A stretch of 64,000 nt of DNA from Bacillus sp. OK048 (GTDB lineage: Bacteria; Bacillota; Bacilli; Bacillales; Cytobacillaceae): NCBI RefSeq assembly GCF_900103525.1, contig NZ_FNHN01000002.1:186001-250000 (forward strand), read 5' to 3'. The notes beneath the pieces were generated by a model. It saw nothing but the letters and a program-made list of their open reading frames with translations. It ran no database searches and had not been told where the DNA came from. The translations under genes were made by a program, and so were the position numbers. Shown here piece after piece: positions 45,841 to 55,496 of the stretch (positions within the stretch are counted from its first letter, which is position 1; every line of letters begins with the position of its first letter).

Positions 45841-46297
45841 AATCGTCTAAAATTTCCTTTTGTCGAGTAAACATTTTTTCTTCCTCTACCTTTTCCATAT
45901 GATCATAACCTAAAAGATGGAGGAAACCATGAACAGACAAAAAGCCAAGCTCTCGAATAAATGAATGTCCATACTCCTTTGCTTGTTCTTCTGCCCTAGG
46001 AATCGATATGATGATATCGCCTAATACCCGTGGAAGCTCGGCTCCTACCAATTCAATCTCACCTTCACCAAGCTCCTCCAGCGCGAATGAAATGACATCA
46101 GTAGGTGCATCTTTATCTCTGTATTCCCGATTAATTTCGTGGATTCGTTCATTGGATACGAAGGTTACTGATACTTCACTATTTTCTTCTATTTTTTCCT
46201 TTTCTGCAGCAAAATTTAACAGTTTTTCAATTTCCTCCAGATGCTCGGCTGGTAATTGATTTGTTTCATCTACTAGGTCAATCATCAATATGTTCAT
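45824..46297 (-). CDS. ybeY: rRNA maturation endoribonuclease YbeY
   Basis: A 157-residue zinc-dependent endoribonuclease. The metal motif is [11 protein letters not shown] (H-x3-H-x5-H). It takes part in 16S rRNA 3' end maturation and ribosome quality control. The ATG overlaps the pgpH stop in an ATGA, which fixes the start. The group pgpH-ybeY-dgkA-cdd-era is conserved in Bacilli. Confidence 0.95.
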   Translation of the reverse strand: MNILMIDLVDETNQLPAEHLEEIEKLLNFAAEKEKIEENSEVSVTFVSNERIHEINREYRDKDAPTDVISFALEELGEGEIELVGAELPRVLGDIIISIPRAEEQAKEYGHSFIRELGFLSVHGFLHLLGYDHMEKVEEEKMFTRQKEILDDYGLTR

Positions 46298-48462
46298 GCT
46301 TGAATCACCTTCTTCGTCATTTCTGGATATTCAATTCTAGAATGAAAAATTCCCTTTAATGTTTCACAAAAGGAATGTGACACTGTTTCTAACTCCTTTA
46401 ATGTCAAGTCACATTCGTTTAATTGCCCATCCTGAAGCCGGTCTGTAACAATTTTCTTAACGAGTGACTCGATTGTTTCAGGGGTTGGTTGGCTTAATGA
46501 CCTAACGGCTGCCTCAACGCTGTCAGCAATTCCAATGATCGCTGATTCTTTTGACTGTGCCTTTGGACCAGGATAACGATAATCCTCTTCCAGTACACCT
46601 TCACCACCCTGATTAGCTTTATGGTAAAAGAATTTCAACAAAGTTGTCCCATGGTGTTGTTCAGCAATTTGAATGATTTCCTTGGGCATATTGTACTTTT
46701 TTAAAATACTTGTCCCATCTGTCACGTGCGAAATAATGATGTTTGCACTTTTATCAGGTGGTAGACGGTCGTGCGGATTTTCTAGTTGCATTTGGTTTTC
46801 GATGAAAAATTTTGGACGTTTCGTTTTACCAATATCATGGTAATAGCAGCCTACCCTCGCTAATAAACCATTCGCACCGATTGCTTCACAGGCTGCATCT
46901 GCTAGATTAGCCACCATTACACTATGATGATAAGTTCCTGGTGCTTCCATTAAAATTTTTCTAAGTAAAGGATGATTAGGATTAGAAAGCTCAATCAACT
47001 TCATTGTCGAGAGAATGCCAAAGCTCGTTTCAAGCAATGGTAAAAGTCCCATCGTCAGCACTGCTGAACCAATTCCTGAAAAAATCGCCGTTACTATATA
47101 GTATCCATATTCCAAGCCTGAAAATTTTCCATTTGGTAAAAACATCAGTGCCCAGATGGTAAAAAGATTCACTATAGCTGCTAAAGAACCAGCTTGAAGA
47201 ATTTTGGAGCGTTGATTCTGCTCATTTAAAAATAGTACACCAGCAAGGGCACTAAACAAAATGTATATGCCCATCGAAAAATTAAGCGTACCTGAAACAC
47301 CTTCATTGAACAAAATACTTCCAAAGATAGAAAAGATGATCGATGAAAGAATCGCGAGTTTCTCGTCAATCAATATTTTGAGTAACATCCCGCCCATAGC
47401 AGCAGGGAATAAGTAGCCAATACCTGAATAATTAAATATTTGCAACATACTAATGATTTTCAAGATGAAAAAGGTCAAGATAAAAACAATTCCAAACAAG
47501 AGAAGATTTGTCTGCCTCTTTTCGGGTTGCTCCTTCATTTGATAGAAATAAAAGTATACAGACGATAGAATAATTGTAATTAGGATCAGCAACCCAATGA
47601 AAGGCTTATACGATTGTTTGTTATCCAATAGTCCAACTAGCTCCAGCTGACGAAATTCTTCCTTCCTGATTAGTTTACCCTCTTCGATAATGATTTGTCC
47701 TTGGAGAATTTTCACTGGCTCAACAGATTCTGCTGCTAGCTTACGTAGCTCTTCTGTTGCATCTGGATCATAAAATTCATTTTGAATCACTGCATATCGG
47801 CCCAATTCAATGGCCGCATTCTTTAAGTCACCATTCAAAGTGGTGAATTTTAATTCTTCTTCCAAACCTTTTTTTGCATTTTCTACATCATCTGCAGAAA
47901 TCCGTTTATTCATTACATTGTTAATTGCGGTTACGGTTAAGTCCTTTGCAATCGATAATTCATCATTCCTAGCTTGTACTAGTGCGGTAAACACCCGCTC
48001 TGAAAGATCCTTAATAACCCGATCCGTTAATTTCCCCTTAAGCATCGTTACTTTTTCTTCAACCGTTGGTTCGATTGATACTATAGGGTCTTCTTCATAC
48101 ATATTGTGATTTTTTGCTTTAACCTCAATTTCATCATTAACCTCTGAGACTGAATCAAAAATGGAGGTAATTAAATCTACCTGATTAGAGGAATATTCTT
48201 TTTTTAATGTATAAACGTCCTGAACTTGATTCAATGCATCTTGGCGTTTTTTTTCAGTATTAATCTTATCCTCTACCGTTGCTGGGGATCGGATGGTTTT
48301 CTCTGCTACCGTTAATAGACTAATATCAAGTTTCTCTGGCTTTACGTTCCCATACAAAGATGTAAATAGAATGACTCCTAAAACAACAAAAACTAACACT
48401 CTGAAGAAGGTATAGTCGAGGAGCTTTTTTATTTGTATTGTATAATGCTGGGTTTTTTTCAA
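46294..48462 (-). CDS. pgpH: Cyclic-di-AMP phosphodiesterase PgpH (7TM-HD)
   Basis: A 722-residue membrane protein. One N-terminal helix, a large extracytoplasmic domain (7TMR-HDED, about residues 40-290), then seven helices and a cytosolic HD domain: [18 protein letters not shown] and [12 protein letters not shown] with the metal-binding His-Asp pairs, and ISHVTDG, AEQHHG. It degrades c-di-AMP, the osmotic and potassium second messenger. The start is TTG behind GGAGGGAATAAG. It is separated from phoH by a terminator. Confidence 0.93.
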   Translation of the reverse strand: MKKTQHYTIQIKKLLDYTFFRVLVFVVLGVILFTSLYGNVKPEKLDISLLTVAEKTIRSPATVEDKINTEKKRQDALNQVQDVYTLKKEYSSNQVDLITSIFDSVSEVNDEIEVKAKNHNMYEEDPIVSIEPTVEEKVTMLKGKLTDRVIKDLSERVFTALVQARNDELSIAKDLTVTAINNVMNKRISADDVENAKKGLEEELKFTTLNGDLKNAAIELGRYAVIQNEFYDPDATEELRKLAAESVEPVKILQGQIIIEEGKLIRKEEFRQLELVGLLDNKQSYKPFIGLLILITIILSSVYFYFYQMKEQPEKRQTNLLLFGIVFILTFFILKIISMLQIFNYSGIGYLFPAAMGGMLLKILIDEKLAILSSIIFSIFGSILFNEGVSGTLNFSMGIYILFSALAGVLFLNEQNQRSKILQAGSLAAIVNLFTIWALMFLPNGKFSGLEYGYYIVTAIFSGIGSAVLTMGLLPLLETSFGILSTMKLIELSNPNHPLLRKILMEAPGTYHHSVMVANLADAACEAIGANGLLARVGCYYHDIGKTKRPKFFIENQMQLENPHDRLPPDKSANIIISHVTDGTSILKKYNMPKEIIQIAEQHHGTTLLKFFYHKANQGGEGVLEEDYRYPGPKAQSKESAIIGIADSVEAAVRSLSQPTPETIESLVKKIVTDRLQDGQLNECDLTLKELETVSHSFCETLKGIFHSRIEYPEMTKKVIQA

Positions 48463-48587
48463 CTTATTCCCTCCAAAAACACATAAAACAGCCTTTATGT
48501 AAAATGATAACAGTTTTTCCTTTAAGTTTCACCATCTATTCAAATAAGGGATTTCTTTTGCAAGGATATTTGTTGTGAATATATGAC

Positions 48588-48622
48588 AAAAGGGATAAAC
48601 CCATTGGTAGGTCTATCCCTTA
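48588..48622 (-). terminator. Terminator downstream of phoH
   Basis: AAGGGATA / TATCCCTT with a 16-base loop and a short T run on the minus strand. It may be partial, letting some transcription reach pgpH. Confidence 0.6.
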
Positions 48623-48624
48623 AT

Positions 48625-49602
48625 TTATTTGCTTTCACTTTGTATCTGTTTGTTTTCATAAGCCTCAATAATTCTGCCAACCAACGGGTGACGGACAACG
48701 TCACTTTGGTCTAAGAAAACAAATGAAATCCCGTTGACACCTAATAAGATTTTTTCAGCGGCGATTAGTCCTGATTTGGCTCCCTTTGGTAAATCAATTT
48801 GTGTTTGATCACCGGTAATAACCATTTTGGAACCAAAGCCTAGACGTGTTAAAAACATCTTCATTTGTGCATGAGTAGTATTTTGCGCCTCATCCAATAT
48901 CACGAAGGCATCGTCTAATGTTCGCCCTCTCATATATGCTAGCGGAGCAATTTCAATGGTTCCCCGTTCTATTAATCTTTGAGTATGCTCTGCACCTAGA
49001 ATGTCATTCAGGGCGTCATATAATGGCCGTAAATAGGGATCAACCTTCTCTTTTAAATCACCGGGCAAAAATCCAAGGCTTTCTCCCGCTTCAACTGCAG
49101 GTCTTGTTAGGATTATCTTATTAACTTTTCCACTTTTTAAAGCATTGACTGCCATAACAACGGCTAAATACGTTTTCCCTGTGCCCGCTGGGCCAATCCC
49201 GAAAACAAGATCGTTTTGTCTGATCGCCATTACATATTGCCGCTGTCCGAGTGTTTTTATTCGGATTGTCTTACCTTTAACATTTTTTGCAATTTCCTCA
49301 TCATAGAGATTGTCAAAGTAATCGAGTGTCCCTTTTTGCGCCATTTGGATTGCAGATAAGACATCCCTTTGGCTGATAGTAACACCTTTTCTAATAATAA
49401 AAATAAGCTTGTCTAGAATTTGACTCGCAAGGTCCACTCTTTCTTCATCGCCAGATAAACTGACAGACTCGCCTCTCGTTACAATGGATACTTGCAGTTC
49501 TTCTTCGATTATTTTTAAATTCGTGTCAGCGTTGCCTAGGAGGGCAAGTGCTTCGGATGGATTTTCTAGTTGTACATTTATTGTTTTGAGCTTTATTGTC
49601 AT
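48625..49602 (-). CDS. phoH: PhoH family protein (PhoH-like ATPase)
   Basis: A 325-residue RNA/ATP-binding protein. An N-terminal KH-like region of about 100 residues precedes the P-loop FGIGPAGTGKTYLAV, then LTRPAVEAGESLGFLPGD and Walker B FVILDEAQNTTHAQMKMFLTRLG. Members are linked to RNA metabolism and often neighbour ybeY. Its ATG overlaps the yqfD stop (ATGA). Confidence 0.93.
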   Translation of the reverse strand: MTIKLKTINVQLENPSEALALLGNADTNLKIIEEELQVSIVTRGESVSLSGDEERVDLASQILDKLIFIIRKGVTISQRDVLSAIQMAQKGTLDYFDNLYDEEIAKNVKGKTIRIKTLGQRQYVMAIRQNDLVFGIGPAGTGKTYLAVVMAVNALKSGKVNKIILTRPAVEAGESLGFLPGDLKEKVDPYLRPLYDALNDILGAEHTQRLIERGTIEIAPLAYMRGRTLDDAFVILDEAQNTTHAQMKMFLTRLGFGSKMVITGDQTQIDLPKGAKSGLIAAEKILLGVNGISFVFLDQSDVVRHPLVGRIIEAYENKQIQSESK

Positions 49603-50792
49603 TCAGGAGTCTCCTTGGGAATTGGTTGTCCAACTGCAATATTTTCGATGATTTTAAAATGGACATCTAGGATAACTTTACCATCTTTCAACTCTTTGTG
49701 TAAAATTTTTTCATCTTTAATGGTAGCTTCTTCATCTAACACAGTTTTTATTTTATTTTTTGCTAATTCAAGTGCATTTTTTTCAGCTTCTTCTTCACTA
49801 TACGTTCGAGTCGTCTCTTCGCGTGCTCTTAAGGTTTCAGTTCCAAAGGAAATTGGCAACTCCCATTTAAGGAATTTTATTTTCTTTACATTCTTCTCCA
49901 CCTCATAATCCTTGAACGTCGGTTCTCCAAATCCCCAAATTGGGATTTCCAAATTTCCTATGATGAGTGCGTTTTTTCTCTTCTCTTGACCATTGAATAC
50001 GAAGAAAATGGTTTCTAAGGGCAGCTCAACATGGCTCCTATACCACGTTTCTCCCCAAACTTCACCAACAGCCGCTACTTGATGTGTTTGCCCTTCCCTT
50101 CCAATGGTGCCAGATACAAGTATTTGCCCTACCTCCACATGATCATGAATATCGACCATTTTCTGTCCAGCTTCAACATACATGTTAGCAATTATAGCAT
50201 TTTTTTTCGCGACAAGATTTCTCGGTGCCAATTGTTCGGCCTTTTCAGGTTCTTTTTTTTCGACCACTTGAAGATGATAGGTTGTCCCCTTTAATTCCAC
50301 ACCCACCCAGGTAAGGTTCCCTACATTATTTGTTAATTTCCTTTGAATCCCCTCTACGTTATCCAAAAACAATTGAATTTTACCTATTTTTACTCCCATC
50401 TTGTCCAATTCTTTGCGAATCTGATACTCTGTTGCAGGCTTCGCTCCATTAATTTCAATTCCCCAAATAACATTTGATAAGACCATAATGATCAATAAGA
50501 ATAAAAGTGCCCCGGCAGCAAACCCACTATTTTTTAATAATCGCTTAAATAAAAAAGGCATCCCTGCCCTTTTTAAAAAAGAAACGGAGCAATCTCTTTC
50601 TCGTGCATAATGTCTAATTTTTAATGCATCTTCGAGCCTCATAGTAAAAGTGATGGTTTCAGTTCCATGTCGTTTTACATTCCATATCATCAAGCCATTT
50701 CGGATTAAGACATTTAGGAATCTTTCTATACCTCTTCCCGACACTTTTACGGTTACTCTGCCAGATAAAAATTCGATCCATTGGTTCTTCAT
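49599..50792 (-). CDS. yqfD: Sporulation protein YqfD
   Basis: A 397-residue membrane protein. The first 90 residues are cytosolic, followed by a membrane helix (FAAGALLFLLIIMVLSNVIWG) and a long extracytoplasmic region. A FtsQ/POTRA-like or SpoIV-type fold is suggested by IRKELDKMGVKIGKIQ, but I cannot confirm it. The B. subtilis orthologue is expressed under sigma-E in the mother cell. It is coupled to yqfC upstream and phoH downstream by 4-bp overlaps. Confidence 0.88.
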   Translation of the reverse strand: MKNQWIEFLSGRVTVKVSGRGIERFLNVLIRNGLMIWNVKRHGTETITFTMRLEDALKIRHYARERDCSVSFLKRAGMPFLFKRLLKNSGFAAGALLFLLIIMVLSNVIWGIEINGAKPATEYQIRKELDKMGVKIGKIQLFLDNVEGIQRKLTNNVGNLTWVGVELKGTTYHLQVVEKKEPEKAEQLAPRNLVAKKNAIIANMYVEAGQKMVDIHDHVEVGQILVSGTIGREGQTHQVAAVGEVWGETWYRSHVELPLETIFFVFNGQEKRKNALIIGNLEIPIWGFGEPTFKDYEVEKNVKKIKFLKWELPISFGTETLRAREETTRTYSEEEAEKNALELAKNKIKTVLDEEATIKDEKILHKELKDGKVILDVHFKIIENIAVGQPIPKETPE

Positions 50793-51091
50793 TTTGTTCC
50801 TCCTGGATTTTCATTTATATAAAGCACCTGATCAATTTTTCCTTCGAGCAAAATCTCTTCAGGCAATATGGTCTTAATCACGAAAGACTTCCCTTTTATT
50901 TGCAATTGACCCTGTTTTAATAACAGACGTAATTCTTTATCGGTAAAGGTTATCAAACCTCTATGATTCTCAATGTAAATATGGATTTGCCCAATCATCG
51001 TAATCCGAGGTAAGTCCATCATGACATCTTGAGGAAGATCCATTTTTTGTGCCATCCAGTTTCGGACACGCTGGCCCCATTTTTTCGCCAT
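50789..51091 (-). CDS. yqfC: Sporulation protein YqfC
   Basis: A 100-residue protein of the YabP/YqfC family. A basic N-terminus (MAKKWGQRVRNW) precedes LPRITMIGQIHIYIENHRGLITFTDKELRLLLKQGQL, the family core. B. subtilis YqfC is a sigma-E-dependent sporulation protein. The start is MAKKWG because AAAGGGGG precedes it; the frame opens seven codons earlier. The arrangement yqfC-yqfD-phoH is a coupled unit. Confidence 0.9.
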   Translation of the reverse strand: MAKKWGQRVRNWMAQKMDLPQDVMMDLPRITMIGQIHIYIENHRGLITFTDKELRLLLKQGQLQIKGKSFVIKTILPEEILLEGKIDQVLYINENPGGTK

Positions 51092-51167
51092 AAAAAAAGA
51101 ACCCCCTTTCATCTCATATTTATGAAATGAATGTGGATTCTAGCACATCTTTATTGAAATAAATGAT

Positions 51168-51584
51168 TTAGCCTTTTTTTGAGAGATAAGGTTTTTTCGC
51201 CCGTGGTTCACCTAAAATTTCCGCCCAAATTATACCATTAATAATCGTCTTTTCGTCAGGTCTTTCAAACTTAAAATCTTCTGTCACAACTTTTTTCATT
51301 GCAGGTACCGTCCGCTTTACAGGCTCGGCTGGCGCCATTTGCGAGTCTACCTTCACGTGTTGATTTTCCTCAATATCTTGAAATTTATGCTGCACAGGCT
51401 GCACTGTAGAGATTTGTCTTGTATTTATCGAGGTGTTCCCCAATTGTTGGTCAACCTTTGTAAGGAAATCATCAAAGCCTTTTACGGTAAAAGGCTTTGC
51501 CCGAACAGGACTTTTTTTGCCTTTTGCTTTACCAAAAATTGATGAGAGTATACCTGCGATAATTAGAAATACTATTGTTTCCAA
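51168..51584 (-). CDS. Small membrane-anchored protein downstream of floA (yqfB position)
   Basis: A 138-residue protein with a short N-terminal hydrophobic segment (ETIVFLIIAGILSSIFG) followed by a basic stretch (KAKGKKSPVRAKPF) and a soluble, mostly charged region. It ends in WAEILGEPRAKKPY. No domain is recognised. It is the third gene after nfeD and floA, the position of yqfB in the B. subtilis yqeZ-yqfA-yqfB operon, and is probably its counterpart. Function is unknown. Confidence 0.65.
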   Translation of the reverse strand: METIVFLIIAGILSSIFGKAKGKKSPVRAKPFTVKGFDDFLTKVDQQLGNTSINTRQISTVQPVQHKFQDIEENQHVKVDSQMAPAEPVKRTVPAMKKVVTEDFKFERPDEKTIINGIIWAEILGEPRAKKPYLSKKG

Positions 51585-51620
51585 GACTTCCCCTCCTTTC
51601 GAAGGAACACTTCTGGCGTT

Positions 51621-52613
51621 TTATTGATCGTCCTTTTTGTCACCTGTCATTTTACCAATTGAGCCGCGCATATCTGTATCGGCTGAAATATTTTTATAAT
51701 TCATATACTCCATCACACTGATATTACCAGATTTTAATGCTTCTGACATCGCGAGTGGCACCTCTGCCTCTGCCTCTACAACCTTAGCTCTCATTTCCTC
51801 GACTCTTGCCTTCATTTCCTGTTCTGTAGCAACAGCCATCGCCCTGCGCTCTTCTGCTTTAGCTTGAGCAATTTTCTTATCGGCTTCCGCTTGCTCTGTT
51901 TGCAACTCAGCTCCGATGTTTCTACCTAAATCAACATCAGCGATATCTATTGATAGAATTTCGAAAGCTGTACCAGAATCTAATCCCTTTGCTAAGACTG
52001 TTTGCGAAATCAGTTCAGGACTCTCAAGTACTTTACTATGGTCGACTGAAGAACCAATCGTCGAAATGACCCCTTCCCCTACACGAGCCACAACAGTATC
52101 TTCACCCGCACCACCGACTAGGCGGTCGATATTAGCACGTACGGTAATCCTCGCTTTTGCTTTTACTTCAATTCCGTTCATAGCAACACCTGCGATGAAT
52201 GGTGTTTCGATTACTTTTGGATTTACACTCATCTGTACAGCTTCTAATACGTCACGTCCTGCAAGGTCAATCGCGGCACAACGTTCAAATGATAACTCGA
52301 TGTTGGCACGATGGGCAGCGATTAAAGCATTGACCACACGATCCACATTTCCGCCCGCTAAGTAATGACTCTCAAGCTGATTTATGGTTACATTTATCCC
52401 TGCCTTATGCGCTTTAATAAGCGGATTGACTACTCTGCTAGGTGTAACCCGTCTAAGTCTCATCCCTACTAATGTAAAGATACTAATTCGAACCCCAGCA
52501 GCCAAGGCAGAAATCCAAAGCATTACCGGAACAAATGATAATAATATTCCAATGAAAATTATTGCAACAATAACAATCCCTATCATAAAAAGACTTCCAC
52601 TCGTTAATTCCAC
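51621..52613 (-). CDS. floA: Flotillin-like protein FloA
   Basis: A 330-residue scaffold protein of membrane microdomains. Two N-terminal hydrophobic stretches ([32 protein letters not shown]) anchor it. An SPFH-like domain follows, then the EA-rich coiled coil ([56 protein letters not shown]). The start is GTG with AAGGAGGTAAAG. It is translated after nfeD in the same operon behind a sigma-W-type promoter. Confidence 0.94.
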   Translation of the reverse strand: MELTSGSLFMIGIVIVAIIFIGILLSFVPVMLWISALAAGVRISIFTLVGMRLRRVTPSRVVNPLIKAHKAGINVTINQLESHYLAGGNVDRVVNALIAAHRANIELSFERCAAIDLAGRDVLEAVQMSVNPKVIETPFIAGVAMNGIEVKAKARITVRANIDRLVGGAGEDTVVARVGEGVISTIGSSVDHSKVLESPELISQTVLAKGLDSGTAFEILSIDIADVDLGRNIGAELQTEQAEADKKIAQAKAEERRAMAVATEQEMKARVEEMRAKVVEAEAEVPLAMSEALKSGNISVMEYMNYKNISADTDMRGSIGKMTGDKKDDQ

Positions 52614-52641
52614 AGTCTTTACCTCCTTGTTAGTAACCTAA

Positions 52642-53274
52642 TTATACTTTTCTGACAACGATACGTACACCTTCAACTTTGATGACTGTAATCTTCGTAT
52701 TTTGATCAATGAAATCACCCTCAGTTACAACATCGAGTCTTTCATTATTAAAGACGGCTGTTCCTGATGGTCTTAATACAGTCAACGCAATGCCTTCTTT
52801 ACCCAATAAATCGGTACGATTCACATTCGACACATAGCCATCCTCTTTTGTAGCGGTATCAAACAGAATCATTCGATTAAACAAAACCATTCTTTTGCCT
52901 AATACTTTTATCATAAAAAATAACAAGGCAATGGACATACTGATAGAAATAAAAATGGAAATTCCGATACTCAATGGATTTTCTCCCGCCAAAAAAAGAC
53001 TGGCAATCAATGCAGCTAATCCCAATGTACCCGAAATAGCTCCTGGAAGAAAAAACTCTAGGAAAATAAGCAGAATACCTAGCGCAAATAACATTATTGT
53101 ACCAAAACCTGCAAGACCAGCTTGAAAATGCCCATAAAAGAAAAGTAGTAATGCGAATAATCCGATAAAGCCTGCTATTCCAAATCTTGATGAAAATAGC
53201 TCATATACGATGGCTGCTCCTGCAATGGTTAATAGCAATGTTACAACGATTGGGTCTGTGAGAAATTCAATCAT
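52642..53274 (-). CDS. NfeD family protein, short form (YqeZ-like)
   Basis: A 210-residue membrane protein with about four or five helices and a C-terminal OB-fold NfeD domain (DLLGKEGIALTVLRPSGTAVFNNERLDVVTEGDFIDQNTKITVIKVEGVRIVVRKV). B. subtilis YqeZ is roughly twice as long and has an N-terminal ClpP-like serine protease domain; that domain is missing here. NfeD proteins pair with flotillins, and floA follows directly. The ATG sits behind GGGGGGTAACC. Whether it is a natural short form or a trimmed gene cannot be decided here, but the short form looks intact. Confidence 0.88.
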   Translation of the reverse strand: MIEFLTDPIVVTLLLTIAGAAIVYELFSSRFGIAGFIGLFALLLFFYGHFQAGLAGFGTIMLFALGILLIFLEFFLPGAISGTLGLAALIASLFLAGENPLSIGISIFISISMSIALLFFMIKVLGKRMVLFNRMILFDTATKEDGYVSNVNRTDLLGKEGIALTVLRPSGTAVFNNERLDVVTEGDFIDQNTKITVIKVEGVRIVVRKV

Positions 53275-53303
53275 GGTTACCCCCCCTTCTAGTCAACAAT
53301 AGT

Positions 53304-53331
53304 AATACGTTCCATCTCCATTAAAGTTTCA
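53304..53331 (-). promoter_or_regulatory. Sigma-W-type promoter of nfeD-floA
   Basis: TGAAAC and CGTATT on the minus strand are separated by exactly 16 bases, the spacing typical of extracytoplasmic-function sigma-W promoters (TGAAAC-N16-CGTA). It lies 30 bases upstream of nfeD. The B. subtilis yqeZ-yqfA operon is known to be sigma-W-regulated. Confidence 0.78.
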
Positions 53332-53343
53332 ATTTAGATAAAA

Positions 53344-53374
53344 TTAAAAACCGCAAGCTAAACGCTTGCGGTTT
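53344..53374 (-). terminator. Terminator of rpsU-yqeY
   Basis: CCGCAAGC / GCTTGCGG with a 5-base loop, followed on the minus strand by TTTTTAATTT. Confidence 0.85.
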
Positions 53375-53389
53375 TGGTTGTCAGAATAC

Positions 53390-53836
53390 TTATGAAAGGT
53401 GTTGTTGTACAAATTTATTTACAAGTGAACCGTCTGCTTTACCTTTAACTTTAGGCATAATCGCAGCCATCACTTTTCCCATATCCGCTTTTGATGTTGC
53501 ACCGACTTCAGAGATTGTTTCTTTAACAATTTCTGACAACTCTTCTTCGGAAAGCTGCTTCGGTAAATACAGTTCGACAATAGCCAACTCTGCACGCAAT
53601 TTATCAACAAGGTCGTCGCGACCTGCTTTATCAAATTCATGGAGGGATTCTTTGCGTTGCTTTACTTCGCGAGAAAGGATAGTTAACTCAACATCCTCGG
53701 AAAGCTCTTTTGTACCAAGCTTAATCGCCTCATTTTGCAATGAAGCTTTTACCATCCGAATCGTTGTGAGTTTGTCTTTTTCCTTATTTTTCATCGCTTG
53801 TTTCATGTCACTATTTAAACGCTCGAGAAGACTCAT
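53390..53836 (-). CDS. yqeY: GatB/YqeY domain-containing protein
   Basis: A 148-residue, helical, cytosolic protein related to the tail domain of the amidotransferase subunit GatB. It begins [39 protein letters not shown] and ends in the GAT-like segment [30 protein letters not shown]. It may bind tRNA, but its role is not defined. It follows rpsU by 15 bp and shares its promoter. Confidence 0.9.
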   Translation of the reverse strand: MSLLERLNSDMKQAMKNKEKDKLTTIRMVKASLQNEAIKLGTKELSEDVELTILSREVKQRKESLHEFDKAGRDDLVDKLRAELAIVELYLPKQLSEEELSEIVKETISEVGATSKADMGKVMAAIMPKVKGKADGSLVNKFVQQHLS

Positions 53837-53851
53837 TAATTACACCCTCTC

Positions 53852-54025
53852 TTAGAACTTACGTTTTCTTGCTGCTTCAGACTTCTTCTTACGCTTTACA
53901 CTTGGCTTTTCGTAGAATTCGCGCTTTCTTGCCTCTTGCAAAGTACCAGTTTTTGATACTGTACGTTTGAAGCGACGAAGAGCATCTTCAAGCGATTCGT
54001 TTTTCTTAACGACGGTTTTAGACAT
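53852..54025 (-). CDS. rpsU: 30S ribosomal protein S21
   Basis: A 57-residue S21, [21 protein letters not shown] to SEAARKRKF, located near the mRNA exit/anti-Shine-Dalgarno region of the 30S subunit. The start at 54025 is set by AGGGAGGG; the reading frame extends 19 codons further upstream into the promoter leader. It is strongly transcribed from a near-consensus promoter and followed by yqeY. Confidence 0.95.
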   Translation of the reverse strand: MSKTVVKKNESLEDALRRFKRTVSKTGTLQEARKREFYEKPSVKRKKKSEAARKRKF

Positions 54026-54081
54026 TCTCTTTCCCTCCCTCCGAAACACAACACACTTACATTCAATCCATGTACCTTGCA

Positions 54082-54110
54082 ATTATAATATAACCTCGTA
54101 TTAAGGTCAA
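54082..54110 (-). promoter_or_regulatory. Sigma-A promoter of rpsU-yqeY
   Basis: TTGACC and a perfect TATAAT with 17 bases between them; a leader of about 50 bases precedes rpsU. Confidence 0.8.
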
Positions 54111-54241
54111 CTGTATTTCGATAGATGAAACAAGCTTTTGATACATTTATTCAATAAACCATAATTTATTGAACAACCCATGTTAAATCTGGCATGTCCT
54201 CTTCGAACAGGCATACAATTAGAGGAGGGGTGAAGGAAGAC

Positions 54242-55171
54242 ATGCTATACATAATATTATTTATTTTATTTATTTTATTATTTATCTTTGGCATGACCAT
54301 TATTAGGTTTGGATTATTTAATTTGTCAGGTAATAAACTAAAAGGTTTGCTGACCAAACTTACTAGTACACCACTAAAAGGAATGGTGACGGGCACCTTT
54401 GTTACGGCATTATTGCAGAGCAGTTCAGCTGTAATGGTCATCACGATTGGATTAATTTCCGCAAAGATTATGACTTTCCCACAATCCATCGGGATTATAT
54501 TAGGAACAAATATCGGAACAACTTTTAAAACAGAGTTAATTACATTCGATCTAGATAAAGTTTTAGTGCCACTTGCTATCATTGGGGCTTTACTAACATT
54601 TTTTAAACCAATAAAAATTAGAAGCATTGGCATGGTCACTTTCGGAATTGCTTCAGTCTTTACATCTATGAAAGGTTTTGAGCTTCTCGCTAAGCCATTA
54701 ACTGCGCTCCCATTCATCAATAATTTTATCCTCTCCATAAACGACAATATCCTATTAAGTATTTTAACTGGAGCAGTCATTACTGCCATTATCCAATCCA
54801 GTACTGCTATGACTGGAATCACCATGGGCTTTTTAACCGCTGGTCTTCTTCATCTTGATGCAGGTATTGCTATCGTGTTTGGTGCTAATATCGGCACATG
54901 TATTACAGCCTTGATTGCATCGATTGGAGGCGGAAAAGAATCTAGATTGGCAGCTTTCGCACACGTTTGGCTCAATGTGGCTGGGGTATTACTGTTTACT
55001 CCCTTTATTCCTGCTCTGTCCGCAAATGCCCATTATTTAGCGGATGAAAAAATGATTCAGTTAGCACATATCAGCGTCATTTTTAATGTAGTTTCATCCG
55101 TAATGGTCTTGCCATTTGCTACGAAATTCGGTGAAATGATACTGAGGGTACATGGTGGAAAAGCAAAGTAA
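54242..55171 (+). CDS. yqeW: Na/Pi cotransporter family protein
   Basis: A 309-residue membrane protein of the NptA/PF02690 family with two inverted repeats. Each repeat has a QSS motif: GTFVTALLQSSSAVMVITIGLI and AVITAIIQSSTAMTGITMGFL; the paired glycine-asparagine turns are GTNIGTT and GANIGTC. It probably imports phosphate with sodium. The C-terminal PhoU-like extension of longer homologues is absent. The ATG at 54242 follows AAGGAAGAC; an earlier in-frame start at 54194 is less likely. Confidence 0.88.
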   Translation: MLYIILFILFILLFIFGMTIIRFGLFNLSGNKLKGLLTKLTSTPLKGMVTGTFVTALLQSSSAVMVITIGLISAKIMTFPQSIGIILGTNIGTTFKTELITFDLDKVLVPLAIIGALLTFFKPIKIRSIGMVTFGIASVFTSMKGFELLAKPLTALPFINNFILSINDNILLSILTGAVITAIIQSSTAMTGITMGFLTAGLLHLDAGIAIVFGANIGTCITALIASIGGGKESRLAAFAHVWLNVAGVLLFTPFIPALSANAHYLADEKMIQLAHISVIFNVVSSVMVLPFATKFGEMILRVHGGKAK

Positions 55172-55196
55172 AAGACGGCCTCGGCCGTCTTTTTAA
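55168..55196. terminator. Terminator of yqeW (copy 1 of a duplicated terminator)
   Basis: AAAGACGGCC / GGCCGTCTTT is nearly loopless with A and T runs on both sides. It is part of a 36-bp direct repeat with the deoC terminator, differing at one base. Confidence 0.8.
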
Positions 55197-55239
55197 TAGT
55201 CTGTCATAAAAGTCTAGATGGCCAAATTAATATGCACGA

Positions 55240-55438
55240 TGATGACCATTTTTTGATTTTTTTCATAAGTTTTGGTCATCATCGGTGACATGATGACCAT
55301 TTTTATGATTTTTTCATAAGTTTTGGTCATCATCGGTGACATGATGACCATTTTTATGATTTTTTCATGAGTTTTGGTCATCATCGGTGTTATGATGACC
55401 ATTTTTATGATTTTTTTCATGAGTTTTGGTCATCATCG
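55240..55438. repeat. Four tandem 51-bp hairpin units
   Basis: Units start near 55240, 55291, 55342 and 55393. Each begins GATGACCATTTTT and ends TTTTGGTCATCATCG. Arms GATGACCA/TGGTCATC and TATGA/TCATA make each unit a self-contained stem-loop. Units are separated by GTGACAT or a variant, and only a few bases differ between them. The array lies between the convergent genes yqeW and deoC and their duplicated terminators. It has no unique spacers, so it is not a CRISPR. Confidence 0.9.
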
Positions 55439-55467
55439 AAAAATACGACCTTTCTCGTAAAACTGAA

Positions 55468-55496
55468 TAAAAGACGGCCTCGGCCGTCTTTTTAAT
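55468..55496. terminator. Terminator of deoC (copy 2 of a duplicated terminator)
   Basis: Same AAGACGGCC/GGCCGTCTT stem as at 55168-55196. On the minus strand it begins at the deoC stop codon. Confidence 0.8.

Noticed and set aside
51916..52365. 149-residue plus-strand reading frame
   Set aside because: Antisense to floA in a region with strongly conserved coding sequence; a shadow frame.
54166..54825. 219-residue minus-strand reading frame
   Set aside because: It lies antisense to most of yqeW, which has clear QSS repeat motifs. No recognisable domain or ribosome site.
55214..55420. 68-residue minus-strand frame of repeated KMVIMSPMMTKTYEK-like units
   Set aside because: It is a by-product of the tandem 51-bp repeat, whose length is divisible by three. 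It has no ribosome site and starts inside the array.
55240..55438. Possible CRISPR array
   Set aside because: The 51-bp units are contiguous and each is self-complementary. There are no unique spacers and no cas genes nearby.
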